Assembly (NCBI GenBank): GCA_015055625.1
Contig: SVHU01000018.1
Location: 1-48,704, forward strand
Direction: 5' to 3'
Origin: Clostridiales bacterium
Lineage (GTDB): Bacteria; Bacillota; Clostridia; Christensenellales; Pumilibacteraceae
DNA: 48,704 nt
The notes under the pieces were generated by a model, which was not told where the DNA came from, did no database searches, and saw nothing but the letters and a program-made list of their open reading frames with translations. Made by a program: the position numbers and the translations under genes. Numbering within the stretch: position 1 is the stretch's first letter; every line of letters starts with the position of its first letter. Shown piece by piece: positions 23,176 through 30,910 of the stretch.

Positions 23176-24915
23176 TTATTCGTGCGAGATTATGTCATTA
23201 TCTCTAAACTGAAGCGAGTACAAATCATTATACGTTCCACCTCTTGCAATAAGCTCTTCGTGAGTTCCTCTCTCGGTTATTTTTCCGTCTAATACAACAG
23301 CAATTTCGTCGGCGTTTCTAATGGTGGAAAGACGGTGAGCTACAACGAGAGTGGTCCTTCCCTTACAAAGCTCGTCCAAAGCCTGCTGAATTAATACCTC
23401 GGTGGTATTGTCAAGCGCGCTTGTTGCTTCGTCCAAAATAAGGATTGCGGGATCTTTTAGGAATACGCGCGCAATGCTAAGTCTTTGCTTTTGACCACCC
23501 GAAAGCTTTACTCCGCGCTCGCCTATCTGCGTATCATAGCCGTTTTCCAACGTCATTACGTAGTCGTGAATGTTAGCTCTTTTTGCAGCGTTTATCATTT
23601 CCTCTTCGGTAGCGTTGGGCTTGCCGTACAAAATGTTATCTCTTATACTTCCCACAAACAGGAAAACGTCTTGTTGGACTATACCGATATTTTGACGCAA
23701 AGATTCCAGTTTCAGCGAGCGGATATCCTTGCCGTCTATCATAACCTCGCCGTTTCCGTCCTTTACCTGATAAAAAGACGGAACGAGATGACAAAGCGTG
23801 GTCTTACCACCGCCCGACGGGCCGACAAGAGCGAGCTTACAACCCTTTTCAATCCTAAGATTAATATCTTCCAACACGTTTTTGCCATCTTCGTAGGCAA
23901 AGGACACGTTCTTAAACTCAATTACACCCTCAACGTTGCCAAGCTCTTGCGCATTCTCGTCTTCTTTTTCGGGCTCTTCGTCCATAATTTCTACAAAGCG
24001 CTTAAATCCACTCACGCCGTTTTGAAACTGTTCCATAAAACCAATAAGCGTGTTAATGGGTGAAATAAAGAGATTTACCGACACGATAAAGGTGGAATAG
24101 TCGCCAAACGATATACGCCCTGCATACAAAAACAAACCGCCTGCAATAAGAATGAAAACGTTAAAAACTTCAGTTACAAACGCTGTGGAAGAATGGAACT
24201 TCGCCATAGCTTTATAAGCTCTTCCCGACGCATCCACAAACTCTTCGTCGCCCTTGTCGAACTTCTCTTTTTCCTTTTGCGCATTTGTATACGCTTTTGT
24301 AACTCTTATACCAGTTACGCTACTTTCTACCGACGCGTTTATGGTTGCATTACTCTTTCGTCTATCGTCAAAAGCGCGCTTCATAGCCTTTCTGAAATGC
24401 ATTGTAACAACGATAAGTACAGGCACGCAAGCAAACACGATAAGAGTAAGAATCCAATCGATTGTCATAAGGTAAATAAAGGAAAGAATAACCATTATCC
24501 CACTTATGAGTAAATTTTCAGGGCCGTGGTGAGCAAGCTCGCAAACTTCGAAAAGGTCGGAAGTTATTCGTGTCATAATCTTTCCAGTTTCATTGTTGTC
24601 ATAAAACTTAAACGGAAGCTTTTGCAAGTGCCCAAACAAATCCTTTCGCATTTGTGATTGCATCAAAACTCCGATACGATGTCCGTAATACTGTACAAAA
24701 TAACGTAGAAGCATTCTTACAATATACAATCCAAGCACCAAAAGTCCGGCAAAAACTATCGTGCGGTACATCTGGTTTGGAATAAAGTCATTTAGCATTT
24801 TGTTGGTAACAATCGGATATACCATTCCAATAAGCGCGATAAAAAGCGAGGCTAGCATATCGAGCACAAACATCTTTTTATGCGGTTTATAATAGCTTAA
24901 AAAACGTTTTAACAT
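23176..24915 (-). CDS. ABC exporter half-transporter (permease fused to ATPase)
   Basis: A protein of about 579 residues. The N-terminal half has six predicted membrane helices (MFVLDMLASLFIALIGMVYP, IVFAGLLVLGLYIVRMLL and others). The C-terminal half is an ABC ATPase with Walker A GPSGGGKT, signature LSGGQKQRL, Walker B ILILDEAT and switch VVAHRLS. Such proteins dimerise and export lipids, peptides or drugs. The second ATG (24915) is chosen because the GGAG lies nine bases upstream of it and touches the first ATG (24924). A strong promoter lies directly upstream. No partner gene is adjacent, so it is probably a homodimer. The substrate is unknown. Confidence 0.88.
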   Translation of the reverse strand: MLKRFLSYYKPHKKMFVLDMLASLFIALIGMVYPIVTNKMLNDFIPNQMYRTIVFAGLLVLGLYIVRMLLRYFVQYYGHRIGVLMQSQMRKDLFGHLQKLPFKFYDNNETGKIMTRITSDLFEVCELAHHGPENLLISGIMVILSFIYLMTIDWILTLIVFACVPVLIVVTMHFRKAMKRAFDDRRKSNATINASVESSVTGIRVTKAYTNAQKEKEKFDKGDEEFVDASGRAYKAMAKFHSSTAFVTEVFNVFILIAGGLFLYAGRISFGDYSTFIVSVNLFISPINTLIGFMEQFQNGVSGFKRFVEIMDEEPEKEDENAQELGNVEGVIEFKNVSFAYEDGKNVLEDINLRIEKGCKLALVGPSGGGKTTLCHLVPSFYQVKDGNGEVMIDGKDIRSLKLESLRQNIGIVQQDVFLFVGSIRDNILYGKPNATEEEMINAAKRANIHDYVMTLENGYDTQIGERGVKLSGGQKQRLSIARVFLKDPAILILDEATSALDNTTEVLIQQALDELCKGRTTLVVAHRLSTIRNADEIAVVLDGKITERGTHEELIARGGTYNDLYSLQFRDNDIISHE

Positions 24916-24946
24916 CTTGTTCATCTCCGTTTATTTTTACCTTTTT

Positions 24947-24975
24947 ATTATAGCATATCAATATATATTAGTCAA
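24947..24975 (-). promoter_or_regulatory. Promoter of the ABC exporter gene
   Basis: TTGACT (24970-24975), a 17-base spacer and TATAAT (24947-24952) with an extended -10 TGC. Confidence 0.75.
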
Positions 24976-25046
24976 CGCCTGCATAAAAATCGTACGCAAT
25001 TTTCAACAAAATTTTACAAACAATTTGTTGATATAGTGTCAAACCA

Positions 25047-25075
25047 TTGCAAAAACTTACGGGCTATGATATACT
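25047..25075 (+). promoter_or_regulatory. Promoter upstream of a gene remnant
   Basis: TTGCAA (25047-25052), a 17-base spacer and TATACT (25070-25075) on the plus strand, followed by AAAGGAAATAAG, which looks like a ribosome binding site. The gene-free stretch 24916-25261 holds this promoter, the ABC exporter promoter, the remnant and a terminator. Confidence 0.5.
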
Positions 25076-25109
25076 GAAGCGCAACAACAAAGAAAGGAAA
25101 TAAGATAAA

Positions 25110-25220
25110 ATTAGCCACATTGCAGGACACTTTAGTGAGGTTAGACACACGCTAAAAGATATTGGTTTTAAGCATACGTATGCGCTTTTTGACAACAAAT
25201 GGACTAAATTCCAGATATAA
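25110..25220 (+). pseudogene. Possible gene remnant without a standard start codon
   Basis: An open frame of about 36 codons reading ISHIAGHFSEVRHTLKDIGF and onward to WTKFQI, ending in TAA at 25218-25220. It has a promoter and a purine-rich ribosome binding site upstream and an intrinsic terminator downstream, yet no ATG, GTG or TTG in frame; an ATT at 25110 is the only plausible start. It may be a decayed gene, an ATT-started small protein or a non-coding RNA. No family is recognised. The 12-bp palindrome GCATACGTATGC lies within it. Confidence 0.35.
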
Positions 25221-25224
25221 AAAA

Positions 25225-25254
25225 TACGGCTTTCGAAAAACTGCGAAAGCCGTA
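25225..25254. terminator. Bidirectional terminator
   Basis: TACGGCTTTCG (25225-25235) pairs with CGAAAGCCGTA (25244-25254), with A-run and T-run flanks. It serves the YdcF-like gene on the minus strand and the short unit on the plus strand. Confidence 0.8.
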
Positions 25255-25261
25255 TTTTTTA

Positions 25262-25876
25262 TTACAATTCAAAATCCTCTACTACGTCTTTATTAACAAG
25301 CAACGCCATAAGACGAAGCGAGTCGTTTAAGAAACCCTGAGCGGACGGCGTGCTCTTTACGTAGTCTAAGGACGCATCGGGAAAGGACGGATACGCTGAT
25401 ATCTTCACCTTTCGTGGCAAAAACGCTTTGGCAAGAGCTATCGAGCGTTTCATATGCCAAACGGAAGTTACGATAATCACGCTATCGATGTTGTCAAATT
25501 CGAACTTGCGCTCTATAACAAGCGATGCACATATCATATTTTCTTTAGTCGTCCTAGCTTCGTTGTCGCAAAAAATAACCGTATCGGGAACGCCTTCGCT
25601 AATAAGCACTCTTCTCATAAGGTCAGCTTCAGTCAATTTTTCGCCGTTATAATCCCATTTTACTCCACCGCTGGGCACTATATATTTTATCCTACCCTCT
25701 TTATAAAGAGTTGCGCAAGCCTTTGCTCGCTCTACTGCAACTTGCGGAGATGAGCCGAGCAGTATCGCTATATCGGCACTCTTTCCCTCGTCTACAACTC
25801 CGCCACAATCAAGCTTCCACTTCTCGTCAAAGGACTGCGAGTCAATAAACTCTTTAGTAATTTCCGATGCTTTCAT
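25262..25876 (-). CDS. YdcF/SanA-like DUF218 protein
   Basis: A 204-residue protein of the DUF218 family. It shows ADIAILLGSSPQVAVERAKA near residue 34, IVPSGGVKWDYNGEKLTEAD, the conserved ARTTKENM and the SVWHMKRSIALAKAF segment. There is no signal peptide or membrane helix, unlike SanA or ElyC, so it is probably cytoplasmic. Members bind nucleotides or act on cell-envelope precursors, but the chemistry is unclear. It starts 9 bp after the GH2 gene and is probably cotranscribed with it. Confidence 0.8.
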   Translation of the reverse strand: MKASEITKEFIDSQSFDEKWKLDCGGVVDEGKSADIAILLGSSPQVAVERAKACATLYKEGRIKYIVPSGGVKWDYNGEKLTEADLMRRVLISEGVPDTVIFCDNEARTTKENMICASLVIERKFEFDNIDSVIIVTSVWHMKRSIALAKAFLPRKVKISAYPSFPDASLDYVKSTPSAQGFLNDSLRLMALLVNKDVVEDFEL

Positions 25877-25885
25877 ATTTTCTCC

Positions 25886-28645
25886 TTATTTTTTCAGTTT
25901 TGCATTAAGCACTACGTTATCGGGCGTACTGCTCTTTACAAACACTCTTGCCTTGCCATAGTGAAGCTTAACAGACCAGTTGCTTGGCTTTACTATCTTT
26001 CCTACCTTTACATAGCCCGAAATAGGCACGTTACCATCTGCTTCTTTTAGCACGCTTTCCACTTTGAGCTCGTTTTCACCGTTTTTGAAATTGCAATAAA
26101 AGCGATAGGGACGCATATCGGACTTGGCGTTTCTTCCATAAGATCTAGGAGCGCCGATAAGTTTGCCGTTTAAGTAAACCTTAAACGTTCCGCACAGACG
26201 CTCGAACTCCACGTATTGATAACCTTTTACGTCGCTAATTTTAGTTGTAAGCACGTAGGTTTTGTTTGGCTCTATATTATCCTTAAAATCTGCTACAAGA
26301 CGATAGTCGTCTTCGTTTCCCTCGCTCTTTTCGTCCAACCTAAAGAAGTCGTGTCTTTTTCTGTGTAAATTCTCTATTTTTGAAGGCACGGAGTACAACT
26401 CGTCGCCCATCTTAAAAGCTCGCACAGTAAAGAACTCTTCTACGTCGCTAAGCTGTTCATAACTTTCGTCGCTAGGATCTCCGTTTCCTACACCAATAAT
26501 ATCGCCATTCTTAATGCTAAGAGCTACGTCTTCACTTGCCGTAGGATTATAAAGTCCGTTTTTATCAAAGCCGTTTATCTCATAAATAGCAATATCGTTT
26601 TCGTCGTTTGCCTGCTCTACACAATCCACCGTAACGGACGCGGTTTTACCTGAAGTTACAAGTTTGTCAGTATACGTATTGTCGTTTTTAATACCAACTA
26701 CTTCCAACTCTCCCGGCTCATACTCCAAAGTAAAGAGCGGTTCGTCGAACTTTTCCACCTTTCTCGTTTCAATTATTTTGCCATTGAGTTTTAATGTAAT
26801 TTCTTCGCAATTAGTCATAACGGCAACCGTTACCTTGTCGCCTTTATTAAAATTCCAATGCGGAGTAAGTTTTAATACAGGCTCGTCTGTCCACCACGCC
26901 TTGTAATAGTAGAACGGTGGTTTTTCCATTCCACAAAGGTCGATTGTTCCAAAAGACGACGAGAAATTTATGGACACAAAAGGATTGGGCTCGCCACGAT
27001 AGTCAAAACCCGTCCACATAAAGCTTCCCGAAAAATACGGACGCTCTTCCATAAACTTAACCCAGCCTTTAGGCGTTGACCCCCAAGGCATAGTAACGTT
27101 ACCAGTGCTATCAAGTAGTCCGTTTCCTAAATCGTTGACTACCCCGCCACGGCTAAGCACGTAACTACTCTCTTCCGTTCCGATAATAGGCTGATGAGGA
27201 TGATCGAAATGATATCTATCAAGCCAATGATTAAAGCCTTCTTTGTATCCCGCACCCGCGTTTCTAATATAGTTTACTCCCCTAATTTCGCTCACGCCGT
27301 TTACTCCAACCACGTTGTCACCGTTGTTTCCACCATACGTTACGGGACGAGTATCATCAAGTGATTTTGCAATACGGGTTACCTTTTCCATAATAAGCGC
27401 GCTATGCTTGATATTTTGAATCCCAAACTCCTCGTTGCCCAAACACCAAATTATAACGGATGGATGATTTCTATCACGCTCTATAAGAGATGTAAGCTGT
27501 CTTATGCCTTCAGGCGAGGTGGAGAACGTTCGCGTTTCGTTCATAACTAACATACCAAGTTCGTCGCAAGCATTCAAGAGTATGGGAGAAGGCGCATGAT
27601 GTGAGGTTCGGTATGCATTACATCCCATTTCTTTAAGTTTTTTAATTTTGTAATACTGTAAATTATCGCTAAGCGCAACGCCCACTCCACCAAAGTCTTG
27701 ATGAACACACGCTCCCCTAACTTTAGTTGGTATTCCGTTAAGTAAAAAGCCATTATCGGGATCGAAAGCCACCGTACGTATTCCAAATCTTTCGCTAGTT
27801 TCTTCTTTGCCAATCTTTATTTTTACCGTATATAAATTAGGATTTTCCAAATCCCAAAGCAATGGATTTTCGATATTTACTAAGCACTCTATCTTGCTTT
27901 CGCTGTACGGGCTAAGTGTAATTTCGGTAGTTTTTTCTGCTACCTTTTCACCGTTTTTGTCATAAAAACTCCACAACGTATCGGTATTTTTAACACAATC
28001 GGTATCGTTTACTACAACAGCGCCAACATAAATGTCGCCGTTAAGTGTAGTTTTTATTTGCGTTTTATTATGCTTAAAATACGTAGGCTCTACAACATGC
28101 AAGTATACGTTTCTATAAATTCCACCACCTTCATACCACCAACCTTCCGGTTGTTCGCAATCTACTCTAACGGCAATAGAGTTGTCTTCTCCATATAAAA
28201 GATGATCGGTAATTTCCAAAATAAAACTTGTATAGCCACTTTCGTGAGAGTCTAGGTATTCGCCGTTCGCAAATACCTTACAGTCCCTAAACACACCTTC
28301 AAACTCAATAAAAACGCGCTTGCCTTCCCACTCTTTATCTACAACAAAGTCCTTGCGATAATAGCCGATATTATATGCGTCGTCGTAGTTAGTGTGTCTT
28401 TCGGTCTTGTATCTATGATAATGCGATTTTTGTCTTCCTCCAGAAAAAGTATCGCAGTTGACGTCTTTTGGAAGTCTTGTTACCCAGTCGTGCGGAAGAT
28501 CCACCTTTTCCCAATTAGCGTTGTCGTAATACCTACAAAGCGGTCCGCTTGCGTCTGCATATTTTGTAAACCCGCTAGTTACGTACACGTCAAAATTCTG
28601 TCCTATCGAAAAAAGCCAATCTTTATTGAAATTAATTCTCATCAT
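25886..28645 (-). CDS. Glycoside hydrolase family 2 enzyme (beta-galactosidase or related)
   Basis: A 919-residue protein without a signal peptide. The layout is an N-terminal sugar-binding jelly roll (about 1-185), an Ig-like domain (190-290), the TIM barrel (290-590) and C-terminal beta domains (DUF4982-like at YYYKAWWTDEPVLKLTPHWN, then more). The acid/base Glu405 lies in IIWCLGNEEFG and the nucleophile Glu491 in IIGTEESSY. The family acts on beta-galactosides, glucuronides or mannosides, and this multidomain type is often a beta-galactosidase. The cytoplasmic location suggests it processes imported oligosaccharides. The second ATG (28642) is an equally good start, with GGAG upstream. It has its own promoter and is followed by the YdcF-like gene. 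Confidence 0.9.
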   Translation of the reverse strand: MMRINFNKDWLFSIGQNFDVYVTSGFTKYADASGPLCRYYDNANWEKVDLPHDWVTRLPKDVNCDTFSGGRQKSHYHRYKTERHTNYDDAYNIGYYRKDFVVDKEWEGKRVFIEFEGVFRDCKVFANGEYLDSHESGYTSFILEITDHLLYGEDNSIAVRVDCEQPEGWWYEGGGIYRNVYLHVVEPTYFKHNKTQIKTTLNGDIYVGAVVVNDTDCVKNTDTLWSFYDKNGEKVAEKTTEITLSPYSESKIECLVNIENPLLWDLENPNLYTVKIKIGKEETSERFGIRTVAFDPDNGFLLNGIPTKVRGACVHQDFGGVGVALSDNLQYYKIKKLKEMGCNAYRTSHHAPSPILLNACDELGMLVMNETRTFSTSPEGIRQLTSLIERDRNHPSVIIWCLGNEEFGIQNIKHSALIMEKVTRIAKSLDDTRPVTYGGNNGDNVVGVNGVSEIRGVNYIRNAGAGYKEGFNHWLDRYHFDHPHQPIIGTEESSYVLSRGGVVNDLGNGLLDSTGNVTMPWGSTPKGWVKFMEERPYFSGSFMWTGFDYRGEPNPFVSINFSSSFGTIDLCGMEKPPFYYYKAWWTDEPVLKLTPHWNFNKGDKVTVAVMTNCEEITLKLNGKIIETRKVEKFDEPLFTLEYEPGELEVVGIKNDNTYTDKLVTSGKTASVTVDCVEQANDENDIAIYEINGFDKNGLYNPTASEDVALSIKNGDIIGVGNGDPSDESYEQLSDVEEFFTVRAFKMGDELYSVPSKIENLHRKRHDFFRLDEKSEGNEDDYRLVADFKDNIEPNKTYVLTTKISDVKGYQYVEFERLCGTFKVYLNGKLIGAPRSYGRNAKSDMRPYRFYCNFKNGENELKVESVLKEADGNVPISGYVKVGKIVKPSNWSVKLHYGKARVFVKSSTPDNVVLNAKLKK

Positions 28646-28671
28646 AAATCTCCTTTAGCCAATATACGTTT

Positions 28672-28701
28672 ATTATAACATTCTTACGCATTATAAATCA
28701 A
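28672..28701 (-). promoter_or_regulatory. Promoter of the GH2 gene
   Basis: TTGATT (28696-28701), an 18-base spacer and TATAAT (28672-28677) with an extended -10 TGT. Confidence 0.65.
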
Positions 28702-28765
28702 GGTACAAAATTGCTTTATTTTTTACATTTTTTCCACAATATTTTCCTAAAAGAACTAAAGCATT

Positions 28766-28797
28766 AAAAAACGCGCCCTTTATAGAACGCGTTTTTT
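28766..28797 (-). terminator. Terminator of the GH78 operon
   Basis: AAAAAACGCG (28766-28775) pairs with CGCGTTTTTT (28788-28797). It lies 10 bp beyond the stop of the RpiB-like gene and separates that operon from GH2. Confidence 0.75.
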
Positions 28798-28806
28798 AAT
28801 TATTGA

Positions 28807-29385
28807 TTATTCGGGTTTTTTGTCAAAATCAAGAGTCAGGTCATAGTCGCCAAGCTTATTCACCTTAAAGCCATTCTTCTTGTACTCTTCGTAGTCAAAC
28901 GCCTCAAGCTCGTCGATAGCTAGTTTGTGGAACTCATAGAAGTTGTGCCACCACTCCCATCCCGAGCCAAGCTCGTTGGAAAGATAAGCATCTGCGATAT
29001 CACAAGCGGTTTGCGGAGCTACATAGAACGCACCCATTGCAAGTACGTTTACTCCGTTACCAGTGATTGCGCGAAGAGCAGCGGGAAGACTTTCTACAAC
29101 GCCGGAGTGTACGTGAGGGCACTTGCTTGCTGCAATATGGATTCCCATTCCCGTACCACAGAACAATAGCGCTCTTTCGTAATTACCCTCCGAAATTTCC
29201 GCGCCCACTCTCAATCCAACACGGTGGAACATCAAATCCGTATCGTTTGGATCGCTGTCCTTTCTTACGCCTAAATCGAGGATTTTCCAACCCTTCTTCT
29301 CAAGGTGCTCTACAACGACTTCCTTAAGAGGAAATCCTGCAAAGTCCGCGCCTACTACCAAATACTTGTCTTTTACTTTTTTCAT
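28807..29385 (-). CDS. Divergent RpiB/LacAB-family sugar isomerase-like protein
   Basis: A 192-residue protein of the RpiB/LacA/LacB fold with VVGADFAGFPLKE at the N-terminus and the catalytic Cys76 in LLFCGTGMGIHIAASKC. Typical members are about 150 residues; this one has an additional C-terminal tail of some 40 residues. The usual DHAG motif is ADFAG here (Phe15 in place of His), and the later His of the RQHN segment is also absent. Both His residues take part in catalysis or phosphate binding in RpiB, so the substrate may differ from ribose 5-phosphate. It is the last gene of the GH78-SGNH-SGNH operon, which implies a role in sugar catabolism. Confidence 0.8.
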   Translation of the reverse strand: MKKVKDKYLVVGADFAGFPLKEVVVEHLEKKGWKILDLGVRKDSDPNDTDLMFHRVGLRVGAEISEGNYERALLFCGTGMGIHIAASKCPHVHSGVVESLPAALRAITGNGVNVLAMGAFYVAPQTACDIADAYLSNELGSGWEWWHNFYEFHKLAIDELEAFDYEEYKKNGFKVNKLGDYDLTLDFDKKPE

Positions 29386-29400
29386 AATTTATATTCTCCC

Positions 29401-30171
29401 TTAAAATAATTTTGCAGTTTCTTCTATCCAACGCTTTGCGTGAATTTCGTGGCATTTTATAGACAAATGCGCGCCGTCAATCTCGTAGTTTTCGTCCTTG
29501 TTTTGCAAATAGCATTCGTTGGAAATTACGTTTATGCCGTATACGTTTGCCACTTTTTTAAGCATAGCATTGAACTTTTTAATATTTTCGTTACTTTGGA
29601 ATTTAGAGTTTGGATTAAAGCATTTAGAAAACCGTTCCTCATGAATAGGCGGTATTTCAAACAGTACTATCTTTGCTCCGCTTGCTGTTGCCCACTTTAG
29701 TATAAGATCGATATTTCTACCAAATTCTTCAAGCGAAGTTTGTGGATTGTCTAAACTTTCCATTCCAATGCTATCGTTTGTGCCCACCATAAGCGACACA
29801 ATATCGGGCTTTATCTTTGTGGTAAAATCCTTAGTTACATAAGTTAGCATTGAAGATAGCCCACCCGATACCGAGCAATCGTACGCTTTAAGCGAGGCGC
29901 ATTTTGTAACGGTAAGACGGTAACCAAGATTATCGCTTGTTATAGAGTCGCCTAAAAACAAAACAGACTTACCTTTGATTTTCTCGATAGCATCTTTACA
30001 TGACACACTCACTCGTTGAGCTCTTTCTATACGTATTCGCTCAAAATCTTCTAGCGTGGCTTTTATCTCATCTTCGCTCATATTAGTCAAAATAGGCGAA
30101 AAAACGTCCTTTGTCGCAGGGAAAGAAGACACGCTGTTTTGAAGATTAAATCTCATAAAAAATCTTGACAT
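29401..30171 (-). CDS. SGNH/GDSL hydrolase (probable carbohydrate esterase)
   Basis: A 256-residue protein with an N-terminal extension of about 65 residues followed by an SGNH core: Ser76 in VLFLGDSITSD, GTND in LMVGTNDSIG, and a C-terminal DGAHLS supplying the Asp-x-x-His pair. Such enzymes remove acetyl or other acyl groups from polysaccharides. No signal peptide is visible. It starts 3 bp after the preceding SGNH gene and is followed 15 bp later by the RpiB-like gene. The two tandem SGNH genes differ strongly, so they may act on different acyl positions. The substrate is inferred. Confidence 0.82.
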   Translation of the reverse strand: MSRFFMRFNLQNSVSSFPATKDVFSPILTNMSEDEIKATLEDFERIRIERAQRVSVSCKDAIEKIKGKSVLFLGDSITSDNLGYRLTVTKCASLKAYDCSVSGGLSSMLTYVTKDFTTKIKPDIVSLMVGTNDSIGMESLDNPQTSLEEFGRNIDLILKWATASGAKIVLFEIPPIHEERFSKCFNPNSKFQSNENIKKFNAMLKKVANVYGINVISNECYLQNKDENYEIDGAHLSIKCHEIHAKRWIEETAKLF

Positions 30172-30174
30172 CTT

Positions 30175-30900
30175 TTACACTCCAAACATAGTTTTTACAA
30201 GCTCGTAAGCAAACATTCTGTTCATATCGCGCGTGGGGTGATTCAGCTTGTTTGCAAGAAGCTCGGTAACGTCCACTCCGCTCTCGCTAAGCTTTTTCCA
30301 AAGCGCATAGCAATCACAAACGGGAATATCCATTTCCTTACAAAGCGCTCTTGCGCCATCCATATGCTTATCCATCCAGCCTTCTTCTTGACGTTTTGCA
30401 AAAGCTTTAGCTAGGCGAATATAGTCGGGATCGGAAAGGAACGGACTAACCTTTGTGCTCATCATATTGGGCGTCATAAAAATAATTTCGGAGTTTGCGT
30501 TTTTCAGCTTTGTAAAAACTTCCTTTAAGTTTTCTACGTACCTTACTATACTATCCTCACTCTCACCGCAATCGTTAAGACCATAGCACACCACGGTAAG
30601 ATCGGGCTGATGTCTAATTACCGCGCTATCCACTCTTGTTTTTGCTCTGTTAGTGTTATCTCCGCTTATGCCTGCATTTATGATATTTACGGTACAAACA
30701 GGGTATAAAACGTTCAAAATCTCGAATACGTATTGCTCGTATGAGTGCATTTTATCAAAAATCGTTTCAATTTGATTGTTCTCTTTTTTATAACATTCGA
30801 AGCATCCTTGCGTTACACTATCACCTAAAAACGCAATGGTTACACCCTCGTTATTATAATGATCCGCGCTTTTTCTCGCCATTTTTTCTATTATTTTCAT
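30175..30900 (-). CDS. SGNH/GDSL hydrolase (probable carbohydrate esterase)
   Basis: A 241-residue cytoplasmic-type SGNH hydrolase. Ser28 lies in IAFLGDSVTQG, the Gly block in NAGISGDNT, the Asn block in VVCYGLNDCG, and the C-terminal catalytic His in KLNHPTRDMN. The usual Asp two residues before His is an Asn-containing LNH here, a pattern also seen in functional family members. It begins 10 bp after GH78, so it probably deacylates rhamnose-containing oligosaccharides handled by that enzyme. Confidence 0.84.
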   Translation of the reverse strand: MKIIEKMARKSADHYNNEGVTIAFLGDSVTQGCFECYKKENNQIETIFDKMHSYEQYVFEILNVLYPVCTVNIINAGISGDNTNRAKTRVDSAVIRHQPDLTVVCYGLNDCGESEDSIVRYVENLKEVFTKLKNANSEIIFMTPNMMSTKVSPFLSDPDYIRLAKAFAKRQEEGWMDKHMDGARALCKEMDIPVCDCYALWKKLSESGVDVTELLANKLNHPTRDMNRMFAYELVKTMFGV

Positions 30901-30910
30901 ACGTTTATAT

